NCBI RefSeq assembly: GCF_900105385.1
Contig: NZ_LT629772.1
Span: 1,116,001 to 1,180,000 of the forward strand
From: Microlunatus soli
GTDB lineage: Bacteria > Actinomycetota > Actinomycetes > Propionibacteriales > Propionibacteriaceae
Direction: 5' to 3'
DNA length: 64,000 nucleotides
Shown here: one piece after another, positions 1-7,677 of the stretch
How the letters are laid out: the number at the start of each line of letters is the position of its first letter
Numbering within the stretch: the stretch's first letter is position 1
Program-made: the position numbers and the translations under genes
The notes under the pieces: generated by a model
What the model was told of the DNA's origin: nothing
Databases searched by the model: none
What the model saw: only the letters and a program-made list of their open reading frames with translations

Positions 1-564
1 CCAGCTCCCAGCCCGCTGATCGTAGGCGTTCGTGCTGGAGGCGTCCGACGGGTCGGTGGCCCGGACCCCGGTCAGTTTGAGCGCCAGGAAGTCCTTGGCC
101 TGCAGGACCGTCTTGATCTTGGCGTAGCTGTCCGGCTCGTTGTCGCGTAGCCACATGATCTTGGTCAGCGAGTAGGTCGGGTTGAGCCGGTGGCCGGTGA
201 TCGCGTAGCCGCGTTCCATCCCGACCTCGGCGATCAGTCGGTCGCACTGGGCAGTGGAGCGGGTGTCGGCCCAGATGATCGCCGGCCGGACCGGCTCACC
301 GACGTCGTCGACGCCGACGACGCCCATCATCTGACCGGAGAAACTGACCGCCTCGATCGATGTCGGGTCGATCCGCTGCCGGTCGAGCAGCGCCCGAGTG
401 GCCTCGACGAACGCCCGCCACCAGTCGCCCGGATCCTGCTCCGCGGTGCCGTCGCCGGCGAATCGAACCGGATAGGAAACCGTCCGGGACGCGATCAGCG
501 TGCCGTCGTCGGCGACCAGCGTCGCCTTGTCCCCGGTCGTCCCGAGATCATGGGTGAGCAGCAC
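1..564 (-). CDS. FGGY-family carbohydrate kinase (partial, N-terminal 188 residues)
   Basis: An open minus-strand frame runs from a GTG at 564 off the left edge of the window. The N-terminus reads MLLTHDLGTTGDKATL, the phosphate-1 loop of the FGGY sugar-kinase fold, followed by SFSGQMMGVV and IIWADTRS, which are typical of xylulokinase-like members. The family phosphorylates ketoses or polyols with ATP in the cytosol. The GTG was chosen because GGAGGT lies about 8 nt upstream on the minus strand. It lies downstream of the SDR gene in the same direction and probably shares its promoter at 1408-1605. The substrate cannot be told from this half of the protein. Confidence 0.88.
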   Translation of the reverse strand, partial: MLLTHDLGTTGDKATLVADDGTLIASRTVSYPVRFAGDGTAEQDPGDWWRAFVEATRALLDRQRIDPTSIEAVSFSGQMMGVVGVDDVGEPVRPAIIWADTRSTAQCDRLIAEVGMERGYAITGHRLNPTYSLTKIMWLRDNEPDSYAKIKTVLQAKDFLALKLTGVRATDPSDASSTNAYDQRAGSW

Positions 565-582
565 GTGGGTCCACCTCCATCG

Positions 583-638
583 TGATCTTGCCTGGTTGAT
601 CTTGCCGAGTTGTTCGTGACGAGTCGATCTTGAGCTGC
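583..638. repeat. Degenerate 14-bp tandem repeat, four units
   Basis: Between the kinase and SDR genes four 14-base units follow each other on the plus strand: TGATCTTGCCTGGT, TGATCTTGCCGAGT, TGTTCGTGACGAGT and CGATCTTGAGCTGC. The first two differ at two positions and the others are decayed. Unit length and the TGATC start match arrays at 4145, 10407, 13973 and 19265. Confidence 0.6.
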
Positions 639-645
639 CAGGTCG

Positions 646-1407
646 TCACCGCAGCGAATAGCCGCCGTCCATCAACAGCTCGGCGCCGACGAAGTACGCC
701 GATTCGTCACGGAGCAGGAACGCGACGGCGGCCGCGACCTCGGCCGCGGTGCCGAACCGTCCGTTCAGCACACCGTCGCGCCATTGATCATGCATGCCCG
801 CCTTGAGTTGGTTGAGCGGGGTGTCGATGTAACCCGGCGAAACCGCATTCAGCCGCACTCCGCGCGGGCTCCATTCCACCGCCAACGACTTCGTCAACGC
901 GACGACCGCGGCCTTGGAGGTGTTGTACGCACTCTGCCGTTGTGGGAAGTTGACCACCGCATTGCCCGACATCGAGGCGATGTTGACGATGCTGCCACCG
1001 CCGCGGGCCAACAGCTCCCGGCCGAATGCCTGGCAGGTCAGGAAGACCCCGCGCAGATTGACGCCGAGCACCGCATCCCACTGCTCGACCGACATCTCCT
1101 CGGCGGGGACGTCGTCCTCCACGATGCCGGCACTGTTCACCAGGTCGACCGGACGATCGTCCTCGGCATACAACGCGGTGACCAGGTCGGAGACCGCCGT
1201 GGCCGAGGTGAGGTCGAGCTCGTGCGCGGCCGTGCCCGCCGGCACCGTGTCGGGAAGCCGACGGTCCAGCGCGACCACCGCGGCGCCGTCATCGGCGAGC
1301 CGCCGCACGATGGCGGCGCCGATGCCACCGGCCGCGCCGATCACGGCAACCCGTCGATCGTTCACCGGTCGACCAACGCCGACCCCGGAATGCTGCTCGG
1401 ACTGCAC
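646..1407 (-). CDS. Short-chain dehydrogenase/reductase (SDR)
   Basis: A classical SDR of 253 residues, presumably an NAD(P)-dependent sugar or polyol dehydrogenase. The cofactor motif is GAAGGIG near the N-terminus and the catalytic YNTSK follows an SM/SG segment. The C-terminus (VGAELLMDGGYSLR) is the usual family ending. The frame is open to a GTG at 1440, but the GTG at 1407 has GGGAGGAA about 8 nt upstream, so I place the start there; a third GTG at 1365 is possible. It is transcribed divergently from the cupin gene and towards the FGGY kinase. An RpiR-type site at 1487-1499 lies in its promoter region. Substrate unknown. Confidence 0.88.
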   Translation of the reverse strand: MQSEQHSGVGVGRPVNDRRVAVIGAAGGIGAAIVRRLADDGAAVVALDRRLPDTVPAGTAAHELDLTSATAVSDLVTALYAEDDRPVDLVNSAGIVEDDVPAEEMSVEQWDAVLGVNLRGVFLTCQAFGRELLARGGGSIVNIASMSGNAVVNFPQRQSAYNTSKAAVVALTKSLAVEWSPRGVRLNAVSPGYIDTPLNQLKAGMHDQWRDGVLNGRFGTAAEVAAAVAFLLRDESAYFVGAELLMDGGYSLR

Positions 1408-1486
1408 TGCCCGTTCCTCCCGCTCCGCCTGACCTGACACCTAGACCCGTGACCCTGGCATCTTGACGGGACACCTTGCCCACGAC

Positions 1487-1499
1487 GGAGTAATACTAC
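1487..1499. promoter_or_regulatory. Putative RpiR operator, copy 1
   Basis: GGAGTAATACTAC matches the GTAGTnnTACTAC pattern found at 1571, 9210 and 9283 with one weak half-site base. It lies 79 bp upstream of the SDR start in the divergent SDR/cupin promoter region. Assignment to the RpiR regulator at 4276 is inference from co-occurrence. Confidence 0.6.
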
Positions 1500-1570
1500 C
1501 GAATGCGTACCGATTCGCCACCGATGGACACCCATCACCCGCGAGACTGGCACAGAATCCGGAACTCATT

Positions 1571-1583
1571 GTAGTGTTACTAC
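1571..1583. promoter_or_regulatory. Putative RpiR operator, copy 2
   Basis: GTAGTGTTACTAC is an inverted repeat with 5-base arms around a 3-base centre, 22 bp upstream of the cupin start codon. A repressor here would overlap the promoter-leader region of the plus-strand operon. It is one of four related sites confined to the sugar locus. Confidence 0.65.
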
Positions 1584-1605
1584 ATCCAATCGAGGAGGAG
1601 CGCTG

Positions 1606-2247
1606 ATGGACCTGGCACTGCCCACCAGACTGACCGTCGCGACCGACGGCACGCTCGGCGGGGCGACGCGGCGATACACCAAGCTGCTCGGGGACCTCGA
1701 CGGCGTCTACCGCGACAACACTGCCTGGCAGGCGGCGGTCGCCGAACAGGGAGCCGAGAGCATCGCCTACGCCGTCGACGATCACCGCTACCCCGACCAG
1801 GCCGGCGGCACGGGACGCGACCAGCTCGCCGCCGACAACGCGGGTGCTCTGATCGTCGGGACCAGCACGCTCCAGCCGGGAATCGTCGGCGACGAATACG
1901 CGATGACCCGTGGCCACCTGCATGCGATCGCCGATCGGGCCGAGCTGTACCACTGCCTGTCCGGCCACGGTGTGATGCTGCTGGAGACGGTGGACGGCCA
2001 CAGCGAGACCGTCGAATTGCGCCCGGGCGAGGCGGTGAACGTCCCCGGACACTGGATCCATCGCAGCGTGAACGTCGGCGACGAGCCGTTCGTCACCCTG
2101 TTCTGTTATGCGGCGGACGCCGGCCAGGACTACGGCATCATCGCCGACGCCGGCGGCATGCGGAGCCTGATCGTCCGGGACGGCGACAGCTGGGCGGCGG
2201 TGCCGAACCCCGACCACATCGGCTACCGCGCGGACGGAAAGGCCTGA
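1606..2247 (+). CDS. Cupin-type phosphoglucose isomerase-like protein
   Basis: A protein of 213 residues with the cupin glucose-6-phosphate isomerase (GPI, Pfam PF06560) signature. The metal-binding positions are H104 and H106 in TRGHLH, E113 in AELYH and H152 in WIHR. The C-terminal part carries the family stretch FCYAADAGQDYGII. Members interconvert aldose- and ketose-6-phosphates using Fe or Zn. In this locus the substrate is more likely the product of the linked FGGY kinase than glucose-6-phosphate itself. GAGGAGGAG precedes the ATG. It is the first gene of a plus-strand operon, with the next start codon 3 nt after its stop. Confidence 0.87.
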   Translation: MDLALPTRLTVATDGTLGGATRRYTKLLGDLDGVYRDNTAWQAAVAEQGAESIAYAVDDHRYPDQAGGTGRDQLAADNAGALIVGTSTLQPGIVGDEYAMTRGHLHAIADRAELYHCLSGHGVMLLETVDGHSETVELRPGEAVNVPGHWIHRSVNVGDEPFVTLFCYAADAGQDYGIIADAGGMRSLIVRDGDSWAAVPNPDHIGYRADGKA

Positions 2248-2249
2248 TC

Positions 2250-3230
2250 ATGAACGACCCAGCACCCAAGACCTACACCTGGCAGAGCCTGCACCCTGCG
2301 GCCCGGCGTACCTTCTACTTCATCGGGGTGACCACCGGCTCGTCCTCGATCCGGCGGGTCTTTCCGCTGTGGGCCGAGCACCTGGAGCTCGGCGACGTCG
2401 AGCTGGTCGGCATCGACCTGGCGATCCATGCCCCGGATGAGCACTACCGTACGGTGGTGGAGTTCATCAAGAACGATCCACTCAGCCTCGGCGCGCTGGT
2501 CACCACTCACAAGATCGACTTGTACAACGCCGCGAAGGATCTCTTCGACGAGATCGACCCACTGGCGACGCTGATGAGCGAGGTCAGTTCGTTGTCCAAG
2601 CGGGACGGCAGTCTCCGGGCCGATGCCAAGGACCCCATCTCGTCGGGGCTGGCGATCGAGGCGTTCCTGCCGCAAGATCATTTCACTCAAGCCGGCACCG
2701 ACCTGGTGATCTTCGGCGCCGGCGGATCGGCCGTCGCGATCGACTGGTACCTGTCCGATCCGCGGCGTGCCGGCAACCGACCGGAGCAGATCACGGTCAC
2801 CAATCGCAGCCGGCCCCGGTTGGACACCCTCGAGGCCGTGCACCGCGCTGCCGGGCGTGAGCTGCCGGTGCGGACCGTGCTCGCCGACCGCCCCGAGATC
2901 AACGACGAGGTGCTGGCGACGGCGCGTCCCGGATCACTGGTGATCAACGCCACCGGTCTGGGCAAGGACGCCCCGGGCTCTCCCCTCACCGACGAGCGCC
3001 GGTTCCCCGAACGGGCGATCGCCTGGGATCTCAACTACCGCGGCGATCTGCTCTTCCTCGATCAAGCTCGCGAACAACAACTGGATCGGCGGTTGCAGGT
3101 CGAGGACGGCTGGATCTACTTCATCCATGGCTGGACCCAGGTGATCGCCGAGGTGTTCGACGTCGAGATCCCGGTCAGCGGGCCGGACTTCGACGAGTTG
3201 TCCCGGCTCGCCGGCGGAACCCGCCGATGA
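2250..3230 (+). CDS. Shikimate dehydrogenase (AroE)-like oxidoreductase
   Basis: A protein of 326 residues with an AroE-type layout. An N-terminal substrate-binding half contains TTHKIDLY, where the Lys aligns with the catalytic Lys of shikimate dehydrogenase, and ADAKDPISSG, which replaces the usual NTDxxG segment. A Rossmann half follows with VIFGAGGSAVAI. It is longer than biosynthetic AroE (about 270-290 residues), and its substrate-contact motifs are altered. It therefore probably acts on another polyhydroxylated substrate. It lies 3 nt after the cupin stop and overlaps the next gene by 4 nt, so translation is likely coupled. True aroE is improbable given the catabolic neighbours. Confidence 0.78.
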   Translation: MNDPAPKTYTWQSLHPAARRTFYFIGVTTGSSSIRRVFPLWAEHLELGDVELVGIDLAIHAPDEHYRTVVEFIKNDPLSLGALVTTHKIDLYNAAKDLFDEIDPLATLMSEVSSLSKRDGSLRADAKDPISSGLAIEAFLPQDHFTQAGTDLVIFGAGGSAVAIDWYLSDPRRAGNRPEQITVTNRSRPRLDTLEAVHRAAGRELPVRTVLADRPEINDEVLATARPGSLVINATGLGKDAPGSPLTDERRFPERAIAWDLNYRGDLLFLDQAREQQLDRRLQVEDGWIYFIHGWTQVIAEVFDVEIPVSGPDFDELSRLAGGTRR

Positions 3231-4147
3231 CCCGAGTCCTGGTGACGCCCCGGTCGATGACCCAGCATGATCTCGACGATCTGGAGGAATTGGCACCGCT
3301 GCGCGAACGTGGCTTCGAGCTGATCAGCGGGCCACCCGGACGACTGCCGAGCGAAGACGAACTGACCGACCTGGTACGCGGCGTGGACGGTTGGATCGCC
3401 GGCGTCGAAACGATCACCGCCACCGTGCTGGACAACGCCGACCGGTTGCGGGTGATCAGCCGCAACGGCGTCGGCGCCGACGCCATCGACGAACGCGCCG
3501 CGAAGGCGCGCGGCGTCCAGATCCTGTTGGCCCGCGGCAGCAATGCCCGCGGGGTCGCCGAACTCACCCTGGGGCTGCTGCTGACCGCCGTCCGGGACAT
3601 CCCGGCGGCGGTCACGGCAATGCGTGCCGCCCGCTGGGAACGGACCCTGGGCACCGAGGTGGCCGATCACACCGTCGGGATCGTCGGCTACGGTTCGATC
3701 GGCCGCATCGTGGCCGATCTGGTGACTGCGATCGGCGGCAGGGTGCTCGCCCATGATGCCTATGCCACGGTCCCGGCGGAGCTGGCCGTCCCTGATCTAT
3801 CGGCCTTGTTCCGGTGCAGCACTGTCGTCACGCTGCACACGCCGCCGCCGGCGGACGGTACGCCGTTGGTCACCGCCGAGTTGATCGCCGCGATGCGCCC
3901 GGGCAGTGTCCTGATCAACACCGCCCGAGCCGGGCTGATCGACGAGGCGGCGGCACTGCAGGCTTTGGAGTCCGGCCGGCTGCGCAGCTATGCGGTCGAC
4001 GCATTCGCCTCCGAGCCGCCGGAGCTGACACCGCTGCTGACCCATCCGCACACGATCATGACTCCACACCTCGGCGGCTACACCGATGCCAGCGTTCGGC
4101 GAGCGACCGTCGGCGCCGTTGACGGCCTGCTCAGCGTGCTGTCCTGA
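3227..4147 (+). CDS. D-isomer-specific 2-hydroxyacid dehydrogenase (PGDH-like)
   Basis: A protein of 306 residues with the NAD-binding motif GIVGYGSIG and the catalytic Arg-Glu-His set: R in LINTARAGLIDE, E in FASEPPEL and H in MTPHLGGYT. It resembles phosphoglycerate dehydrogenase but lacks the C-terminal ACT domain of many SerA proteins. It would reduce a 2-oxoacid or oxidise a 2-hydroxyacid. Its start overlaps the AroE-like stop as ATGA. Its TGA stop is the first triplet of the 14-bp array at 4145. Confidence 0.87.
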   Translation: MTRVLVTPRSMTQHDLDDLEELAPLRERGFELISGPPGRLPSEDELTDLVRGVDGWIAGVETITATVLDNADRLRVISRNGVGADAIDERAAKARGVQILLARGSNARGVAELTLGLLLTAVRDIPAAVTAMRAARWERTLGTEVADHTVGIVGYGSIGRIVADLVTAIGGRVLAHDAYATVPAELAVPDLSALFRCSTVVTLHTPPPADGTPLVTAELIAAMRPGSVLINTARAGLIDEAAALQALESGRLRSYAVDAFASEPPELTPLLTHPHTIMTPHLGGYTDASVRRATVGAVDGLLSVLS

Positions 4148-4238
4148 ACCTCCCGTCCCGAACCTCCCGTCCTGGGGCTCCCGTCCTGAACCGCCCGTCC
4201 TGGGGCTCCCGTCCCGAAGGGTCCCGTCCCGAAGGGTT
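4145..4238. repeat. 14-bp tandem repeat starting at a stop codon
   Basis: About seven units begin exactly at the TGA stop of the hydroxyacid dehydrogenase: TGAACCTCCCGTCC, CGAACCTCCCGTCC, TGGGGCTCCCGTCC, TGAACCGCCCGTCC, TGGGGCTCCCGTCC, then a 15-base unit and a partial one. All share a core close to CCCGTCC. The array fills most of the gap before the RpiR gene and contains no obvious promoter. Confidence 0.85.
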
Positions 4239-4275
4239 GAGACGGATCGGCGCCGGTGATCAGTAGGGTGTGGCC

Positions 4276-5163
4276 ATGGACTCCCAGCCGCAGCCGAACT
4301 CCCACCCTCGGGGTGAGCCGTCGCTGATCGAGCGGCTCGGCGACCCGACCGGTCTGCGCAATTCCGAACGCAAGGTCGCCCAGTTGGTCCTGGAAAACCC
4401 GGGGTTCGTCGTCAACGGCACGATGGCGGCGGTCTCCGAGGCCGCCGGGGTCAGCGAACCGACGGTGATGCGCTTCTGCACCAGCATCGGTTACGACGGT
4501 TTTCAGTCCTTCAAGCTGGCCTTGGCGCGAGCCCTCGCGCTCGGCATCCCGGCGACGATCTCCAGCATCCAGCCCAGCGACGATCTGGACACCGTGTCGA
4601 CCAAGGTCTTCGACCACACGATCTCCAGTCTGGACCGGGCCCGCCGGTTCCTGGACCATGATCAGGTCGGTCGCGCCGTCGACGCCATCGTCGCCGCAAC
4701 CGCGATCAACCTCGCCGGTGTCGGTGCCTCGGCGTTGATCGCGCAGGACGCCGAGCAGAAGGCCCCGCTGTTCGGCGTACCGTGCACCGCACCGCCGGAT
4801 CCGCACCAGCAGTTCATGGCGGCCGCGACGGCCGGTCCCGGTATCGTCACCCTGGTGGTGTCGAACACCGGCCGGACTCAGTCGATGATCCAGATCGCCG
4901 AGACCGCGCACGGCCGGGGCTCGACGGTGATCGGCATCTCCGGTGAGGAGGACGCGCCGCTGCTCGCCGAATGCGATATCCCGTTGGTGGTCCGCACCAT
5001 CGAGGACACCGACATGTTCACCCCGACGGTCAGCCGGCTGGCCGGCCTGGTGGTGATCGACATCCTCGCCACCATGGTCACCCTGCGGCGCGGTTCGGAG
5101 CACCTGGGCCGACTGTCGGAGATGAAGCGCGAGCTGGCCGACTACCGCGGCCGCTTCGGCTGA
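4276..5163 (+). CDS. RpiR/MurR-family transcriptional regulator
   Basis: A protein of 295 residues with an N-terminal RpiR helix-turn-helix (MAAVSEAAGVSEPTVMRFCTSIG, roughly residues 50-72, shown here only as landmarks) and a C-terminal SIS phosphosugar-binding domain (LAGVGASALIAQDAEQK, VVSNTGRTQSMIQ). The family senses sugar phosphates and usually represses linked catabolic genes. A GTG six bases upstream at 4270 is possible, but the AGTAGGG before the ATG at 4276 is better spaced. The 128-bp gap from the preceding gene is mostly tandem repeat, so it may share the cupin promoter. Likely target sites are at 1487, 1571, 9210 and 9283. Confidence 0.9.
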   Translation: MDSQPQPNSHPRGEPSLIERLGDPTGLRNSERKVAQLVLENPGFVVNGTMAAVSEAAGVSEPTVMRFCTSIGYDGFQSFKLALARALALGIPATISSIQPSDDLDTVSTKVFDHTISSLDRARRFLDHDQVGRAVDAIVAATAINLAGVGASALIAQDAEQKAPLFGVPCTAPPDPHQQFMAAATAGPGIVTLVVSNTGRTQSMIQIAETAHGRGSTVIGISGEEDAPLLAECDIPLVVRTIEDTDMFTPTVSRLAGLVVIDILATMVTLRRGSEHLGRLSEMKRELADYRGRFG

Positions 5164-5509
5164 CCCTTCATCACAGGCGGACCTGCCGGCCCGCGTCCCA
5201 CGCGACCCAGCCGCCCTCGGCGGGGTGGAAATGATCTTGTTGTCCCCGGTGCGCAACGCCTCGGCCGGCGCCGCGAACTCGTGGTACGACGGCGCCGGGG
5301 CCTCGGCACTGCCCCGCCCGGCCGGAGCAGCGCACGACGGCGCAAACCCTGCACGGACCTGGATTCCCCTCGGGTCGACGACCACGGCACCTGGCGCAGT
5401 GGCCGTCACCCTAGTGGGCTGGAAGCCAACCCACTAGCCGGAGCTTGTGAACACTCAGATCACCGTCTCGACAAATCCTGAACCGCGAACGACACCGGCA
5501 GGAACATGA
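5164..5509. other. Gene-poor gap with a hairpin and a possible coding remnant
   Basis: This 346-bp stretch lies between convergent genes and has no convincing gene. On the minus strand, near 5165-5230, a frame ends in AEGGWVAWDAGRQVRL and a stop. The sequence just upstream reads as protein-like only in another frame (SYHEFAAPAEALRTGD, about 5230-5290). That could be the frameshifted tail of a lost gene, but I recognise no family. A 27-bp hairpin lies at 5411-5437. Confidence 0.35.
5411..5437. repeat. CTAGTGGG hairpin
   Basis: CTAGTGGG at 5411-5418 is inverted as CCCACTAG at 5430-5437, with a further TGG/CCA pairing inside. It could act as a terminator for the RpiR gene or the ABC operon, though no T-run follows. 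Its CTAGTGG ends are the same as those of the long palindrome at 46253-46420. Confidence 0.5.
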
Positions 5510-6601
5510 TCAGAAGACGCTGTTCGGGTCGTAGTACTCCTTGACGTTGTGGCAGTCGATGCCCGCCGCCTTGGTGTACTCGTTGGGCTGGTAGTCATCC
5601 GGCTTCGACTCCCCGGCGGCGACCGACAGACCGATCTCGAACGCGCGGTCGACGGCCAGCTCCGGGGAGTTCAGTCCGGTCGAGACATACGGTGAGTCGC
5701 AGCCCTTGATCATTTGCTGGAAGGCCTGTTTCTGGCCGTCGGCGGCGGCCGCGACCAGAGTGTGATCATTCTTCTGATCTTGGATCACGGTCAGCGCACC
5801 GAGCGCCATCGAGTCGTTCAACCCGAGGATCAGATCCACGTCGGGATGCGCGGCGAGCAACGACTCGGTGGCCGGCACCGCCTTGTCCTGGGCATACACC
5901 GCCGAGGTGCTGGCGATGATCTTGTACTTCACGCCGCCGTCCTTGAGCCCCTTCAGGAATCCCTTCTGCCGGGCCGGTCCGACGATCTCGTCGTTCGGTC
6001 CGCCGTTCAGGATCGCCACGTCGATCGACTTGCCGCTGCCGAACCGCTTCGCCGTCAGCCCACCGGAGAGTTCGCCGCTCTTGGCGTTGTCCGAGGTCAC
6101 CGAGGTGACGCCGACGTCCGGGATCCCGGTGTCCATGAACACCAACGGAATCTCACCGGCGATCTGCTTCAGCTGGGTCTTCTCCGTCGACGGACTGATC
6201 GCATCGACGATCATCAGATCGACCCCCTGCGACATCATCGTCTGGGCCTGGTTGACCTGAGCCACCGGATCGCCGTTGGCGTTCTGGCTGACCAAGGTGA
6301 AGCCCTCCTTCTTCGCCAGTTCCTTGGCCCGGGCGGTCATCGCGGTGTAGAACGGCGCGTCGAGCTGCCGGGACAGCAGCCCGACCTTGAGCTCGGAGAC
6401 CTTCTTACCGGCAGCGGACGGAGCGTCGTCGGCGGCACCGGCCGTGCCGCCGACGGTGGTACACGCGGACACGGCCAGCAGACCGACGGCCGCCGCAACG
6501 GCCCCGATCCCAGTGCCGATCTTGGACCTGGCGTTGGTGGTCTTCCTGCTGAGTCTGGTGTTGATCTTGGACATGGCTGGAGAACGGTCTGGACGAGACA
6601 T
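5510..6601 (-). CDS. Sugar ABC transporter substrate-binding lipoprotein
   Basis: A protein of 363 residues with a basic N-region, a hydrophobic segment and a lipobox-like LLAVSAC, so it is a lipoprotein. The rest is a ribose-type periplasmic-binding fold (LKVGLLSRQLDAPFY, MMSQGVDLMIVDAIS, DLILGLNDSMALGAL). It captures a sugar outside the cell and delivers it to the permease encoded upstream. The start at 6601 is preferred because GTGAGG lies about 6 nt upstream; an ATG at 6574 gives a more usual signal peptide but has no ribosome site. It is the last gene of the ATPase-permease-binding protein operon. Confidence 0.88.
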   Translation of the reverse strand: MSRPDRSPAMSKINTRLSRKTTNARSKIGTGIGAVAAAVGLLAVSACTTVGGTAGAADDAPSAAGKKVSELKVGLLSRQLDAPFYTAMTARAKELAKKEGFTLVSQNANGDPVAQVNQAQTMMSQGVDLMIVDAISPSTEKTQLKQIAGEIPLVFMDTGIPDVGVTSVTSDNAKSGELSGGLTAKRFGSGKSIDVAILNGGPNDEIVGPARQKGFLKGLKDGGVKYKIIASTSAVYAQDKAVPATESLLAAHPDVDLILGLNDSMALGALTVIQDQKNDHTLVAAAADGQKQAFQQMIKGCDSPYVSTGLNSPELAVDRAFEIGLSVAAGESKPDDYQPNEYTKAAGIDCHNVKEYYDPNSVF

Positions 6602-6609
6602 CGTCGGCC

Positions 6610-7677
6610 TCACTGTCGGGTCGATGGTTGGGTTGCGTAGCTGGATGCGTGCTGGGTGTCCGGCGGCACGGCGGAGTCGCCGCCGGCCGCCACCGGTGCC
6701 GGGTCGGGGCCGGCCGGTGGCGTCGCGCGCGCTGTTGCCCTGTCCCGCCGGATCCGTAGCGTGGTCAGGAAGATCGCGACGATCACCAGGGCGCCGCTGA
6801 AGGCGTCCTGCAGGTAGGTCGAGATGTTGAGCAGGACGAGCAGATTGGAGATCACGCCGAAGATCAACGCGCCGACGAAGGTGCCGAACACCCGGCCGCG
6901 TCCGCCGCGCAGGCTGGTCCCGCCGATCACCACCCCGGCGATCGCGCTGAGCTCGTAGAGGTTGCCGGCGGTGGGAGTGCCGACGCCGACCCGGGAGGCC
7001 AACAGGAAGCCGGCGAAGCCGACCATCGCGCCGGCCAGGATGTAGACCGTCAGCAGGGTCGCGCGGACCGGGATGCCGGACGCACGGGCGGCGTCGCGGT
7101 TGCTGCCGACGGCGAACACCCGGCGGCCGAACACGGTCCGCCGGACCAGGAACCACATCCCGACGGCGAACAGGATCCAGATGATCCCGAGCACCGGGAA
7201 GCCGAGCACTCCCGAACTGGCGATCAGGGTGAAGTTCGCGGCCTTCGGCTGCACCGGAACGCCCTCGGTGTAGGCGTACACGAGTCCGCGTGCCAGCGAC
7301 AGCATGCCGAGCGTGACGATGAACGCCTCCAGACCGCGAAACGCGACCAGGTAGCCGTTCAATGCCCCCACGATGGCACCGACGATGATCGCCACGACGA
7401 TCGCGGTCAGCAGACTCTGCCCGCCGAAGACGCCGGCCGCGAGGACACCGGCCAGGCCGACGACCGAGCCGACACTGATGTCGATCCCGCCGGTCAGCAC
7501 GATCAGATACTGAGCCAGCGTGACGATCCCGATCACCGAGGTCTGCAGGATCAGGTTCGTCAGGTTCCGGACGGTGAAGAACGAATCGGTGGTCGCGCCC
7601 GCAATGATCAGCAGCACGATCAGGATGTAGAGCGGATACTGCTCCTTGGCCCATCCCAAGGCCTGTTGCCGGGTCAT
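6610..7677 (-). CDS. Sugar ABC transporter permease (RbsC type)
   Basis: A protein of 355 residues, strongly hydrophobic with about eight to ten membrane segments. Family motifs include LTGGIDISVGSVVGLAG and GNRDAARASGIPV, the latter being the usual EAA-like coupling loop of ribose/xylose permeases. Its ATG lies inside the stop of the ATPase gene (ATGA overlap), which indicates translational coupling. It forms the membrane channel, probably as a homodimer, for the importer encoded here. Confidence 0.9.
   Translation of the reverse strand: MTRQQALGWAKEQYPLYILIVLLIIAGATTDSFFTVRNLTNLILQTSVIGIVTLAQYLIVLTGGIDISVGSVVGLAGVLAAGVFGGQSLLTAIVVAIIVGAIVGALNGYLVAFRGLEAFIVTLGMLSLARGLVYAYTEGVPVQPKAANFTLIASSGVLGFPVLGIIWILFAVGMWFLVRRTVFGRRVFAVGSNRDAARASGIPVRATLLTVYILAGAMVGFAGFLLASRVGVGTPTAGNLYELSAIAGVVIGGTSLRGGRGRVFGTFVGALIFGVISNLLVLLNISTYLQDAFSGALVIVAIFLTTLRIRRDRATARATPPAGPDPAPVAAGGDSAVPPDTQHASSYATQPSTRQ

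Noticed and set aside
2250-3230. Biosynthetic aroE
   Set aside because: Substrate motifs differ, the protein is longer, and the neighbours are catabolic sugar genes.
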